From Echinicola sp. 20G (GTDB lineage: Bacteria > Bacteroidota > Bacteroidia > Cytophagales > Cyclobacteriaceae), in the NCBI RefSeq assembly GCF_015533855.1, contig NZ_AP024154.1, forward strand, positions 3,106,501 to 3,170,500: 64,000 nt of DNA. The letters are read 5' to 3'. This document shows, piece by piece, positions 1 through 9,529 of the stretch. How positions within the stretch are numbered: the first letter of the stretch is position 1; every line of letters begins with the position of its first letter. Both the position numbers and the translations under genes were made by a program. The notes beneath the pieces were generated by a model. It made no database searches. It was given only the letters and a program-made list of their open reading frames with translations, and had not been told where the DNA came from.

Positions 1-782
1 AGTGAATTGTGGCCCGTAAAAAGTAACTTCCATCCATCTTGTATCTCATAATCGGTCAGGGTGTTATCTACAGTGCTTACCACAAAATGACCGGGTTCAA
101 ATGGGAGCGGGGTGAGGTTTTCTGTCTGGATTCTGATATTTTTAAAATAGGTCTTTCTGCCTTCATGCGCTTTCACGTCTAAAATATTATGTACCTGTAG
201 GCCTATGTTTCCTTTTTGGTCCGTTTCATCAACTAAATAGGCCACAGGAACTCCATTGACCCATGTTTTTATTTCTCTGCCAATTACCTCAATCCTGTAC
301 CTATTGTATTCTCCCAGGTGAAAGGCCTTACGGGCATTTGGATTTAGGGATAGGGGATATAACCAGCCCCTTCTGGATTCATCATAGATTCCCCCTGACC
401 AAGCTCTTTCTTTGGCATCTGCTTCTACCTGATAACCATAGATTCGGTTTCGGGTTGAATCGTATTGTCCACGAATCATTACGCCGGAGTTGCTCGTTTC
501 ATCCTCTATTTTCAGATCCAACTCTAGAATAAAATTGGAATAGGTCTTTTCCGTACATAAAAAGGTATTGGGAGTGTTTACTTTTGAAATACCTACAATG
601 GCACCGTCCTCTATTACAAAATCGGCTTCGCCACCAAGTACTTTCCAGCCATTGAAGGATTTTCCATCAAATAATTTCGTCCATTTAGATTCATTATGAT
701 GTTGGTCGTTTTTTATTTGGAATGCACATACCATTAACAATACACTGCAAATTCCCGTCAGCAGCATTATCTTATTTTTCAT
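1..782 (-). CDS. DUF1080 (3-keto-disaccharide hydrolase-like) protein, 3' end outside window
   Basis: Seen: an open frame on the minus strand runs from an ATG at 782 to the window edge (about 260 codons) without a stop, so the C-terminus is missing. The product starts with a hydrophobic signal segment (MKNKIMLLTGICSVLLMVCA), then has a DUF1080/PF06439 domain at about residues 33-215, opening with the typical 'WTKLFDGKSFNGWK' and closing with 'YFKNIRIQ'. A second opening motif, 'DGWKLLFTG', follows at about residue 250, so a second DUF1080 copy probably continues beyond base 1. Family knowledge: these concanavalin-like folds occur next to glycan-degradation genes, and some act on 3-keto-glycosides or bind sugars. 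It lies 258 bases downstream of susD on the same strand and is probably part of the same locus. Exact activity is unknown. Confidence 0.85.
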   Translation of the reverse strand, partial: MKNKIMLLTGICSVLLMVCAFQIKNDQHHNESKWTKLFDGKSFNGWKVLGGEADFVIEDGAIVGISKVNTPNTFLCTEKTYSNFILELDLKIEDETSNSGVMIRGQYDSTRNRIYGYQVEADAKERAWSGGIYDESRRGWLYPLSLNPNARKAFHLGEYNRYRIEVIGREIKTWVNGVPVAYLVDETDQKGNIGLQVHNILDVKAHEGRKTYFKNIRIQTENLTPLPFEPGHFVVSTVDNTLTDYEIQDGWKLLFTGHNS

Positions 783-973
783 ATTTTTTGATTTTTAATC
801 AATAGTGTCCCAACTGAGTGAAGCACACAGTCATTTCATTCGGCCTTTTTGGCCATCAGATCTTATTTATAAATTGTTTATAATGATACAGGTGATATCA
901 AACAAGGGCAATACGTTTGTGTGGAATATCGCTTGCCTTTGGGGACCTGAAATTCAGAAGCTTAAGCCTGGAA

Positions 974-1015
974 GGAAAGTTAGTGGCGCCCTGAAGGAGG
1001 TCCCACTAACTTTCC
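974..1015 (-). other. Strong hairpin between susD and the DUF1080 gene
   Basis: Perfect 13-bp inverted repeat GGAAAGTTAGTGG (974-986) / CCACTAACTTTCC (1003-1015) with a 16-nt loop, 26 bases past the susD stop. No T-run follows it on the minus strand, so it is not a canonical intrinsic terminator. It may stabilise the susCD mRNA 3' end or limit read-through to the downstream gene (inference). Confidence 0.6.
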
Positions 1016-1040
1016 GTTGGATTAAATATTGAACTCAAAT

Positions 1041-2891
1041 CTATTCTTCAATTGTAGTTAAGGGAGGAATATTGGTTTCTGCGCCTTGATATCCCTCGTT
1101 TTGGTTAATATGTCCTTTGGTATTGGAATTAATGGCATTTGCTGGGATGGGCCAATATACATGGTATGGGCTCATGGTGTAAGTCTCTCCATATACTGTG
1201 TAAACTCCCTTATTGTAAAAGTCACTTTTTTCGATTACGCGGTCAAAATAAAAGTTCTCCTCCGAGAAATTATCCACACTATAGGTCTTTCCATTATAAG
1301 CTACTTTTCCAGTCATGGCGAAGATGTATGCGATCCTTGAAAGCTCCGTTTTTCGAGGTTCTTCATAATATAGCTCTCTAGCACGCTCGTCCAAAACTGT
1401 TCCGATGTTGACCTGTGCTGCTGAGTAAGGGTCGCATCCAGCCCTTGTTCTGACAGCATTGATGTCTGCGGCTGCGGCAGTTAGGTTTCCTTTCCAATAG
1501 TGTGCTTCACTACGTAGGAGATAAGATTCTGCCAAACGGAAGATATACCAGTCACTTTGCCCACCAACTGGCTGTACACTTTCGTAGTCTGGTATGTACA
1601 GTTTATAATGTGGCCAATCAAACCATCTTCTTATCGTATCGTTTGTCAATAATACCCCTTCATCGTTACGCATTTGGAGGGGTTGTCCATAGTAAGGGTC
1701 CACACCTTTTAGGTCAGGGTTATTGTATACAAAATCTTCCATTCTCATCCAGTTTCCTGGGGCGTGTCGTAAATCCTTATCATCATCCCAGATAGTTTCC
1801 TGATGATACCAAGTGCCTCTCAGTCTTCCGATTCCCCTACCATAGTTCGATACAAGATCAATTTCCACTCCAGGCCTGTCATAGGTTCCCTTGTTTCCGT
1901 TTGGCGTATTGATATTGGAGGCCCAATGGGGCAAAGCTTGACGCATGGAATAAGTACCATTGGTATTTCCATCTACATTGTACCGGTCCATTATCATAAA
2001 GATCGCTTCACGGTTTGCGGTAAGGGACTTATTTTCTGGACGGTGTAGATCCCATACCACATCCTTATTGGGGTATGCGCTGACATTACCAAAACGTTCA
2101 GTCATAAGGGAATAAGGTCCCTCATCGATAAGTCGATCTGCTACTGCAATGGCATCATCAAATTCTGCCAAGGCCAAGTTTACTTTGATCAAAAGATGCT
2201 GAATAGCCCCTTTTGGAGCCTGGCCTCGATCCATGTATTCCGGTACCCATTCTTCAGCAAACTCAAGATCTTCTTTAATCTTTCTAAGGATGACATTTTT
2301 ATCAGTAGAATAGAAATCCAGTTTTGGTGAATTGATTTCCTCAAGGATCAATGGGACATCCCCAAATTGTTGGGTTAGCCGGTAATACCGTAAGGCCCGG
2401 TGAAAGTAGGCCGTGCCTAAAATGTGGTTTCGTTCCGCTTCGGAATCATAGTCCTCTGGTTCATCAATTCTGGATATCACTACATTGGCATACTTGATTC
2501 CTTTGAAGCCTTCATACCAGTACCATCCAATTCGGTTGGTGTTGTCACTGCTTAGATTGGCATCTGGGGTAATCAGTTTATTCAAATCTTGGGCTGGGCC
2601 AGATTTGTCTGTAGTACCCTCCACAGCTACCTCAGTAAAAATATGTTCTGTGAGTATTGGAGGCGCATCCCCAGTAAATTCTCCCCTAAGGTTCCTTTCA
2701 CAGGCTGTAATGGCCGACCAAAGACCACTTTTCTCATTGAAGGTGTTTTCCGGCGCATAGAAGGACAAAGGCTTGGGATCTAACCAGTCCTCTTTACAGC
2801 CAAAAGAAGCTAGGACCAAAGTAATTAGTAATAAGTAATTACTAGAATTTATATATCGATTAGTCTTTTTCATTTTTTCAATAGTTTTCAT
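1041..2891 (-). CDS. SusD/RagB family outer-membrane glycan-binding lipoprotein
   Basis: 616 residues, normal SusD length. An N-terminal signal with lipobox 'ASFGC' (Cys32) predicts a lipoprotein on the outer face of the outer membrane. The N-terminal region has the SusD helical layout ('AYFHRALRYYRLTQQFGDVPLI' region at about 165-190), and the C-terminal part carries the RagB/SusD signature 'FRLAESYLLRSEAHYWKGN' followed by 'AAADINAVRTRAG'. Family role: it caps the SusC channel and delivers oligosaccharides to it. It starts 11 bases after the susC stop on the same strand, so the two are co-transcribed. The start at 2891 is used; an in-frame ATG six codons later is also possible. The glycan cannot be read from the sequence; neighbouring sulfatases and GH95/GH78 genes suggest a sulfated fucose- or rhamnose-containing polymer (inference). 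Confidence 0.95.
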   Translation of the reverse strand: MKTIEKMKKTNRYINSSNYLLLITLVLASFGCKEDWLDPKPLSFYAPENTFNEKSGLWSAITACERNLRGEFTGDAPPILTEHIFTEVAVEGTTDKSGPAQDLNKLITPDANLSSDNTNRIGWYWYEGFKGIKYANVVISRIDEPEDYDSEAERNHILGTAYFHRALRYYRLTQQFGDVPLILEEINSPKLDFYSTDKNVILRKIKEDLEFAEEWVPEYMDRGQAPKGAIQHLLIKVNLALAEFDDAIAVADRLIDEGPYSLMTERFGNVSAYPNKDVVWDLHRPENKSLTANREAIFMIMDRYNVDGNTNGTYSMRQALPHWASNINTPNGNKGTYDRPGVEIDLVSNYGRGIGRLRGTWYHQETIWDDDKDLRHAPGNWMRMEDFVYNNPDLKGVDPYYGQPLQMRNDEGVLLTNDTIRRWFDWPHYKLYIPDYESVQPVGGQSDWYIFRLAESYLLRSEAHYWKGNLTAAAADINAVRTRAGCDPYSAAQVNIGTVLDERARELYYEEPRKTELSRIAYIFAMTGKVAYNGKTYSVDNFSEENFYFDRVIEKSDFYNKGVYTVYGETYTMSPYHVYWPIPANAINSNTKGHINQNEGYQGAETNIPPLTTIEE

Positions 2892-2902
2892 CCTTTATAA
2901 GC

Positions 2903-5900
2903 TTAAAAGGTAAGGTCAATACCCAAAGTCATGTAGCGGGGGGTTGGGGCACTGTTCTCAGGATCGAACCAATTCCAATCTGGGGCATAGTACCCTAAGT
3001 TTCTCACATTGAAATAGAACCTTAGGTTTTCGATCTTGGCCCTTTCAACCATTTTCTTCGGAAGGGTGTAGGCCAAGGAAATGTTTTCGAATCGGATAAA
3101 CGATTTTTTACGGTAGACGCTGAAAGGAATGCCTCCGTCATCGGAGGATAATCGCGCCCACTCACTGTTGGGGTTTTCCTCTGTCCAATAAGGTGCGACG
3201 TAAGAGTTTCTCAAATCCAAGAAACTGTCCCTGTTTTTCATCAAGTTAAAGGAGGATTCGTGCCCCCAATACGAATAAAACATAAAGGACAAGTCAAAAT
3301 TCTTGTATTTAAATTCGTTTCGTAGGCTCCACCTGTATCTGGGCTCGGAGTATCCTAAAAATTGTTTATCATCCAGTTCTGAGAACTTACCGTCTCCGTT
3401 GACATCCACCAATCTATAATCTCCTGGTTCTAATTGGTATTCAGCGGCTGCATCTTCTTCACCCAATTGCCATACACCGTCCGTTTCATAATTCCAGATC
3501 CGGTCAATGGCCTGTCCGATAAACCATCCATTTGAATAATCATCCAGTTCATTACCATCTTCATCCAGATCCCCATACAAGCTGACTATCTCATTTCTGT
3601 TCAATTGAAAATTAAACCCGGTTCTCCATGTAAAATTACCCCTATTGATATTAGTTGAGTTGATGGTCAATTCCAATCCTTTGTTATCCACTTGACCCAA
3701 GTTGTCATAAACCCAGTTGAATCCTACAATGTCTGGAAGGGTTCTTTCAACCAAAAGGTCTTTGGTAGACATTTTATATAATTCCATGGTTCCATCCAGC
3801 ACCCCTTTGAAGAGCGAGAAATCCAAACCAATATTAACTGAATTGGTCCGCTCCCACTTTAGGTTGGGGTTGCTCATTCGGTTTACATAGAGTTGACTAA
3901 CTGGGTACAACTCACCCGCCTCATTCTGATAGAAGTACTTATTGGTGGATAGATCGGAGAGTGCTACATAGCGGCCGATATCCCGGTTTCCATTACTCCC
4001 GTAAGAAAGCCTTAGTTTTCCGAAGTCCAACCAGTTCCAATTGATGAAATTCTCTTCGGTAAAAACCCAGGCCAATGCAGCTGAATAGAAGGTTGCTCTC
4101 GGGTTGCTTTGGCCAAAAGCAGAATAACCATCACGGCGAACCGATAGGGTAGTGGAATATTTGTCTCCATAGTTATACAATAACCGTCCCATCAGTGCAT
4201 CACCTGTTGAGTATTCATCATTGCTGGAAATCACTGGCAAAACTCCTGAACCAATATTGTGGTAACCTAACCGGTCATGGGGCAGAAAACCATTGTTGCT
4301 CATGGTGTTATCCCAACTCTGGTATTTCTCGGCATTCACCAAAAATGTTGCATTGAAATTATGCATATCATTAAAGGTCTTCTTCCAGGTAAGGATGTTG
4401 TCTACTTGCCAGTAGGATGTTTTTCGTTGTCTTCTTGATGCATAGCCCCCTTCTAGACCCCAAGTGGCGTGCTCGGCTGACTGATGGTTGTAATATTCAT
4501 AAAAAGATAATCTAGGTGTGAAATTGGTCCGAAAGTTAAAACCCCAAGGTAGATTTAATGAAGCATATATAGTGGAGTTGATAGTGGATTCACGATTTAG
4601 TCTATCAATATACTGTCGGTCATAGTGGGGATGGATCCCGCCATTATTCTCATCATTGGGATTGTACTTCAGGTTTCCGTCCTCATCATATTCACTTGCA
4701 TAGGGAGATAGGTTTCTGTATTGTCCGGTGGATACTGGTACGGTGCTGTTGTCCTCAATGGCAAATTGGGTGTTCATGCCTACAGTCAAAAAATTGTTGA
4801 TCTTTGCATCAATATTCAAGCGACTTCTCAAAGTTTCAAATTCATCACCGATCACGATTCCTTCATTATTGGTATAGCCCAAAGACCAATAATAGGAAAG
4901 GTTCTCATTTCTGCCTGATAAACTCATGGTATGGTCTTGGCGAAACCCAGTTTGGTAGATCCGGTCATGCCAATTGACGGTTTTCCCTTCTTTATAGTTT
5001 TGTATTTCAATAGGCTGGAGCCCGATTCTTCTCAGCCAAACATCCAATGGGTCTCCACTCGAGCCATCATACGCTAACCAATCATCAATGTTGATGGAAG
5101 AAGGCATAGTTCTTGGGTCTGAAAACTCATAGGGCTCTGCGCTGGCCGCATTCATGGAATAATAGACATCCGATCTCCAGTCCAAAAAATCGGTGCCTTC
5201 ATAAGTCCTCTGGTCTGAAGCAATGGTTGCGAGTCCAAAATTGCTATTGACGTTGATAGTTGGTTTGCCTTTTTTTCCTCTTTTGGTCACAATCATGATT
5301 ACTCCGTTAGCCGCTTTGGCCCCGAAAACTGCAGCAGCTGAGGCGTCTTTCAAAACTTCCAGACTTTCAATATCATTGGGATTGATATCTGCTAGGTCTC
5401 CATAAAAAATTGCACCGTCCACCACGATCAATGGAGTGCTGCCTGCATTTAGAGATGTTCTTCCCCTGATCTGAAGAGATCCTCCTCCTTTGGCTGAGGT
5501 GCTCATCCCAACAATTAAACCAGCAACGTTTCCTCTGAGGATATCCTGAACGGAATTAGGATTTTCATTGGTCAATCTTTCAGCTTTTACTGAAGAAACT
5601 GCTCCGGTAATGTCCCTTTTACTTGCTGTTCCATATCCGATTACTACAAACTCCTCTAAGTTGCTGTCAGTTGGCGTTAACTCTACGTCAAGTATAGTAG
5701 CAGAACCTACTGTGAACTCCTTTCTTTCATATCCAATAAATGAGAATTGAAGAATTTGCCCTTCTGCAGCTTCTAATGAATAGGAGCCGTCCACACCAGT
5801 CACTGTTCCTGTTGTGGTTCCCTTAATCAAAATGGATACCCCAGGCATTGGGTCTCCAAATTCATCTTTTACAACCCCGGATATTTTTTGAAAGTCAAAT

Positions 5901-6289
5901 TTCTTAGTAATCAACTGTGCATGATCATCATTATTGATAATTACTGAAATTGAATTGTTTATTTGCCTGAAGCGTAGGCCTGTTTGTTTGGCTACTTCAT
6001 ACAAGTGATCCTCCACTGTCCCTTTACCGCGTAAGTATTGAATAGAGGAGTGTGACTTTAAGGTTTCATGGTTGTAAAAAAACTTAAACTCGGAGTGTCT
6101 TTCTATTTCCTTAAAAAACTGAGTTATCGTTTTTGGTTCACCATTTAGTTCAATAAATACTTCATCAATACCTTTTATCTGGGCATTGGAAGTTTTAGCG
6201 AATAAGGGAGCAACAGTGAGGCAAAGAATCGCACACCCCCTGGCCAATAGTTTAATAGACATAACTATTAACGGTAATATTTTTTTCAT
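2903..6289 (-). CDS. SusC/RagA TonB-dependent receptor with STN signalling domain
   Basis: About 1128 residues from the ATG at 6289, chosen because it places 'MKKILPLIVMSIKLLARG' as a standard signal peptide; the frame could extend 16 codons upstream. Domain order: signal peptide; STN/secretin-TonB short domain (about residues 40-115); carboxypeptidase-regulatory-like domain ('ISGVVKDEFGDPMPGVSILI', about 130-215); TonB plug with 'VVIGYGTASKRDITGAV' and 'PLIVVDGAIF' (about 215-350); then the long beta-barrel ending 'MTLGIDLTF'. Role: TonB-powered import of oligosaccharides across the outer membrane, paired with SusD. The STN domain is the feature that lets such receptors signal through FecR to an ECF sigma factor, and both are encoded immediately upstream. 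The 136-base gap to fecR probably contains a sigma-dependent promoter, which was not identified. Confidence 0.95.
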   Translation of the reverse strand: MKKILPLIVMSIKLLARGCAILCLTVAPLFAKTSNAQIKGIDEVFIELNGEPKTITQFFKEIERHSEFKFFYNHETLKSHSSIQYLRGKGTVEDHLYEVAKQTGLRFRQINNSISVIINNDDHAQLITKKFDFQKISGVVKDEFGDPMPGVSILIKGTTTGTVTGVDGSYSLEAAEGQILQFSFIGYERKEFTVGSATILDVELTPTDSNLEEFVVIGYGTASKRDITGAVSSVKAERLTNENPNSVQDILRGNVAGLIVGMSTSAKGGGSLQIRGRTSLNAGSTPLIVVDGAIFYGDLADINPNDIESLEVLKDASAAAVFGAKAANGVIMIVTKRGKKGKPTINVNSNFGLATIASDQRTYEGTDFLDWRSDVYYSMNAASAEPYEFSDPRTMPSSINIDDWLAYDGSSGDPLDVWLRRIGLQPIEIQNYKEGKTVNWHDRIYQTGFRQDHTMSLSGRNENLSYYWSLGYTNNEGIVIGDEFETLRSRLNIDAKINNFLTVGMNTQFAIEDNSTVPVSTGQYRNLSPYASEYDEDGNLKYNPNDENNGGIHPHYDRQYIDRLNRESTINSTIYASLNLPWGFNFRTNFTPRLSFYEYYNHQSAEHATWGLEGGYASRRQRKTSYWQVDNILTWKKTFNDMHNFNATFLVNAEKYQSWDNTMSNNGFLPHDRLGYHNIGSGVLPVISSNDEYSTGDALMGRLLYNYGDKYSTTLSVRRDGYSAFGQSNPRATFYSAALAWVFTEENFINWNWLDFGKLRLSYGSNGNRDIGRYVALSDLSTNKYFYQNEAGELYPVSQLYVNRMSNPNLKWERTNSVNIGLDFSLFKGVLDGTMELYKMSTKDLLVERTLPDIVGFNWVYDNLGQVDNKGLELTINSTNINRGNFTWRTGFNFQLNRNEIVSLYGDLDEDGNELDDYSNGWFIGQAIDRIWNYETDGVWQLGEEDAAAEYQLEPGDYRLVDVNGDGKFSELDDKQFLGYSEPRYRWSLRNEFKYKNFDLSFMFYSYWGHESSFNLMKNRDSFLDLRNSYVAPYWTEENPNSEWARLSSDDGGIPFSVYRKKSFIRFENISLAYTLPKKMVERAKIENLRFYFNVRNLGYYAPDWNWFDPENSAPTPRYMTLGIDLTF

Positions 6290-6425
6290 AATTTTGAATT
6301 GAAATTTGAAACATAGATCCCCCATTACAGACCGCAATTCTGATGGATAAGGGATTTTAAGGTTTTGATTTTAAGGGGCGTATTTGCAGTACGTCCCTGT
6401 TTTTTTTAGATTCTTTACATAGGCA

Positions 6426-7436
6426 TTATTTGAAGTTTATTTTTACAGATTTATTATGGAGTTCAAAATCAAACTCCAATGACTTGCTCATTACTTCCAA
6501 TACATTTCTAAGAGATTCTTGTTGGTCAAATTCTCCTGAAGCTTTAATGTTATTGGGCGTTCCCTCAAACGATATATCAACCCCATACCAACGCTCCAGA
6601 ATTTCTACCATTTCCTGAAAGGAGGACATGTCAAATTTTAAAATTCCTTTGGTCCAAAGTATTCGGTCTGAGACCGAAACGGTGTATTTTTCCATCTCCT
6701 TCTCATAAATGGAAAGATGGGACTCTTCCCCTGGCTGCAGCTCCAGAAATGCGGATTTTCCCTTTTGATTCAGTTTTACCTTTCCTGTCACTAAAGTTAC
6801 TGTCACTTTTTGTTGCTTATTGAATGTGGAAATGTTGAACGAGGTACCTAAGGCTGTGGTAATAATCCCTTTGGCATCTACTGAGAAGGGGTGGTCCTGA
6901 TCTTTTGTTACCTCAAAAAATGCTTCTCCTTCTAATTGGATTTTACGGTTTTCTCTAAAGTTCTCTGCATAGGTAATACTGCTTTCAGAGTTCAAATAAA
7001 CAACCGACCCATCTTCCAAGGTAACCTTTGTCTTTTCCCCACGAGGATTGACTTTGGTAACAAATAATGTTTCCTCCAGAGCCGGGTGTGAAAGAAAATT
7101 CTTAGGATTTCGGACAAAAAACAAAGTGGTCAAACCAATCATAAACACTAAAATCGCTGCCTTCCATAAGTGCTCCTTTATAAAGTTGGTTGGTTCGATA
7201 CTTTTTTGAATAAATGATTTGGGGTACCCTTTCATGCCTTTTTGTATTCTTCCCCAAACAGCACGATTGTCCCATTTATATTTTGAATTCTTGATTTTTG
7301 AAATCCACAAAGAAATGACTTCGATGGAAAGGTGCTCTTCTGCCTCAGGACTTTCTAGAAATTCTAAAAATTCCAGTACCTGATCCCGTGATAGTTTCCC
7401 TTCGTAAAAATCCTTGATGCGCTGATTGTAATCCAT
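6426..7436 (-). CDS. FecR-family anti-sigma factor
   Basis: 336 residues, usual for Bacteroidota FecR proteins. Layout: cytoplasmic N-terminal part (1-90) beginning 'MDYNQRIKDFYEGKLSRDQ'; one transmembrane helix at about 92-112 ('AAILVFMIGLTTLFFV'); periplasmic FecR domain (about 125-225, 'TKVTLEDGSVVYLNSESSI' and 'GEAFFEV'); and a C-terminal DUF4974/STN-like domain (about 265-336). Role: holds the cognate ECF sigma factor inactive until the STN domain of the SusC partner reports substrate. It lies 107 bases downstream of the sigma gene and directly upstream of susC, the classic order. A very similar N-terminus occurs in the gene cut by the right window edge. Confidence 0.93.
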   Translation of the reverse strand: MDYNQRIKDFYEGKLSRDQVLEFLEFLESPEAEEHLSIEVISLWISKIKNSKYKWDNRAVWGRIQKGMKGYPKSFIQKSIEPTNFIKEHLWKAAILVFMIGLTTLFFVRNPKNFLSHPALEETLFVTKVNPRGEKTKVTLEDGSVVYLNSESSITYAENFRENRKIQLEGEAFFEVTKDQDHPFSVDAKGIITTALGTSFNISTFNKQQKVTVTLVTGKVKLNQKGKSAFLELQPGEESHLSIYEKEMEKYTVSVSDRILWTKGILKFDMSSFQEMVEILERWYGVDISFEGTPNNIKASGEFDQQESLRNVLEVMSKSLEFDFELHNKSVKINFK

Positions 7437-7543
7437 TTCAGTTATAGTTCTGGATTATATACCCTCAACCTTCAGGTTTTACTCATGAAAAATGTAAAAA
7501 AAGTTTGAAACTATATATTAATTCAATGTTTTGTACTTAATAA

Positions 7544-8161
7544 TTACTTAATGAAAGCGTTAAATATGGTTTTAAAGGCGATTATCCATATACTGGTAGA
7601 TACGATTTCGAGCTTGGCAAGCCTTTCTTTAAAGGATTTAGTAGCCCTGAAAATTTGATTTTCAACAGTTCTTTTTGAAAGATTTAGTTTTAAAGCAATT
7701 TCATCATTGGACAAGTTTTCAAAATGTTTCAGTTTGAAAATTTCACGCTGGGCTGGCGTTAGTCTCTCTATTATTTCCATGGAAAGATTATGGAATTCGG
7801 TATAAATCATATCATCATCAGCTCCATAATAACTGGCTTCATTGGTAAATGGAATTTGATATTCTTGAAATGCAAAAAAACGGGCTTCTTTTTTGGTTTT
7901 TTTAATAACCAGGGAGCGCACCATCGCTATCATATAGGCATTGATCGATAGGTTGGGGTCAAGCCTGTCCCTAAACTTCCATATCTTTAAAAATACTTCT
8001 TGCACGATACCTTCAGCATCTTCATGGTTGAGTCTCATCTTCCGAGAAATGTGGTAAATTTTCTCAGAAAACAACTGGAATAGCTTCTCAAAGGATGGCT
8101 CATGTCCATTAGAAATGTTTCGAACCAACTGCTGAAGTTCTTTTGAATTTGGTTTTTTCAA
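7544..8161 (-). CDS. ECF RNA polymerase sigma-70 factor (Bacteroidota PUL type)
   Basis: 205 residues. Region 2 is at about 20-90 ('FEKLFQLFSEKIYHISRKM', 'EGIVQEVFLKIWKFRD') and region 4 at about 125-180 ('LTPAQREIFKLKHFENLSNDEIA', 'LNLSKRTVENQIFRA'), with the region-4 helix-turn-helix intact. Role: directs RNA polymerase to the promoter(s) of the adjacent SusCD operon when released from FecR. It is the most upstream gene of a minus-strand run sigma-fecR-susC-susD-DUF1080, and a long A+T-rich non-coding stretch lies upstream. The specific target promoter could not be recognised. Confidence 0.93.
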   Translation of the reverse strand: MKKPNSKELQQLVRNISNGHEPSFEKLFQLFSEKIYHISRKMRLNHEDAEGIVQEVFLKIWKFRDRLDPNLSINAYMIAMVRSLVIKKTKKEARFFAFQEYQIPFTNEASYYGADDDMIYTEFHNLSMEIIERLTPAQREIFKLKHFENLSNDEIALKLNLSKRTVENQIFRATKSFKERLAKLEIVSTSIWIIAFKTIFNAFIK

Positions 8162-8700
8162 AACCGATACGATTTAATTTTTTCTAAAATAAGCGAATAA
8201 GTTAGTATCCACAAAATTGATTTTCAACTCATAACATAAAAAAAACAAAGCGATAAGCAGGGATATCAATAGTATATTGAAATTCTTTCATTTTAGAATT
8301 GATTATGTTATTATTCCCACCAAGTGAATACAATTAAACCACTTTCTTTAGCTTTAGAAGCCCAATTTGACTTTATTTATTGGTGTAGTAATCTGCTTAT
8401 TTATTTATGCACTCTGAAAAATCTATCTAAAATGCGGTTGTTTTATATCAAAACACCCTGCTATTTATTTTTTTTTAAATAAACTTACCTAAACCTTAAT
8501 TTAACTTAATAGTAATGGTTTGTTTTTCCTGATTTCCCTGTGATTCGTTTGAAAGTAGAATGGAGATTAGTTAATCGCTTTGATTTCTACGGATCTTATT
8601 TAATAATTTTTTTCACCCCTTAACTCAATTAACCTGTAACTTCTTGATGTAAATGTTTTTTTAATTCGGTTTTGCTACCAAGATGATATTGTTGTTGAAC
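8162..8700. other. A+T-rich intergenic region upstream of the sigma-factor gene
   Basis: About 540 bases with no convincing open frame, RNA gene or repeat. It must hold the promoter of the minus-strand sigma factor gene and the 3' region of the minus-strand GGCT-like gene. No clear T-run hairpin was seen. Confidence 0.5.
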
Positions 8701-9102
8701 TTACCGTTGAGTGAATTTCCCTGTAACGATTTGCTCCAAGTTTTCCGTGGGTAAGTTGTATAAGTAAGCCCAACATTTCATTGGCTCTGAAGATTGTAAA
8801 TCATAAACTGTTATCATGGTTCTTTTATATTCCTGAGGATAGGGGAAGGAAGGCCCTGCTTCTTCATATTTGTCCAAAGCCAGCAATACCTTTTCTATTT
8901 CTGATATGCGGAAGACCTGACCATAGACTTTGTCAAGACTAGGAGGGGTTAAAACAAGGCCAGGATAATAGGATACTTGAAATAGTTTTCCGTAAGTGAA
9001 TGCTTCTGTCACAAAAACGCTTTTCTGGTGAAAGAGTTTTGGGATAGCATGTGTAGTTTCCTTTAAAAGCGTTCCATAAACAAAAACCAAGTTCATATTC
9101 AA
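8701..9102 (-). CDS. Gamma-glutamylcyclotransferase-fold (AIG2/GGCT-like) protein
   Basis: 133 residues, the size of a single GGCT-like domain. The N-terminal 'VFVYGTLLKE' is the family's conserved YGTL substrate-binding motif, and 'LDKYEEAGPSFP' near residues 76-88 supplies the acidic residue (Glu) expected in the catalytic position. Members cleave or form gamma-glutamyl-type amide bonds (cyclisation to 5-oxoproline), but most bacterial single-domain homologues have unknown substrates. It has no signal peptide, so it should be cytoplasmic. It stands alone on the minus strand between the PUL and the sulfatase; no operon partner is evident. Confidence 0.8.
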   Translation of the reverse strand: MNMNLVFVYGTLLKETTHAIPKLFHQKSVFVTEAFTYGKLFQVSYYPGLVLTPPSLDKVYGQVFRISEIEKVLLALDKYEEAGPSFPYPQEYKRTMITVYDLQSSEPMKCWAYLYNLPTENLEQIVTGKFTQR

Positions 9103-9529
9103 TCAGAGATTAAAGTGTTAAAGATACGTGAAAAGAGCTTTAGGGGATATGGTCCAAATTTTTGGTTTTTTAAAATGGGTAGTGATTTCTGAGGTAAGAA
9201 GTGCTTTTATAATTTGCCTAATTTTATAACTTTTTGCGTCCTATTGGTCATTATTGATGTCAAGCCTTCTAAAAGAATATATTTTTACAATAGGTGAACC
9301 TTAGATTATAGGTATTGTACTTTCAATCTCCACATCATCAATCGATGAAAATGATTGCTTGAAATGAATATCACAAGTGCTAAACAAAGAGTTTTTTACA
9401 GATTTCTAACTAGCCTTATTCAACTGGAAAGTGTGAATCTAAGTTTTACCGAGCTCCAAACTAATGAAAACATCCTTGGAACAAATTAATAAACGCTTAA
9501 AGTTTTTCATTCATAAACACTCTAAATAA
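9103..9529. other. Intergenic region between divergent GGCT-like and sulfatase genes
   Basis: About 430 A+T-rich bases without a supported gene. Being divergent, it should contain promoters in both directions. No operator-like palindrome, hairpin or repeat stood out. Confidence 0.5.

Noticed and set aside
805..1032. 75-codon plus-strand frame between the DUF1080 gene and susD
   Set aside because: It covers the hairpin and intergenic A+T-rich bases, and no family is recognisable.
6375..6397. Terminator between fecR and susC
   Set aside because: The hairpin GGGGCGTA/TACGTCCC has its T-run only on the plus strand, where no gene ends, so it is not a terminator for the minus-strand operon.
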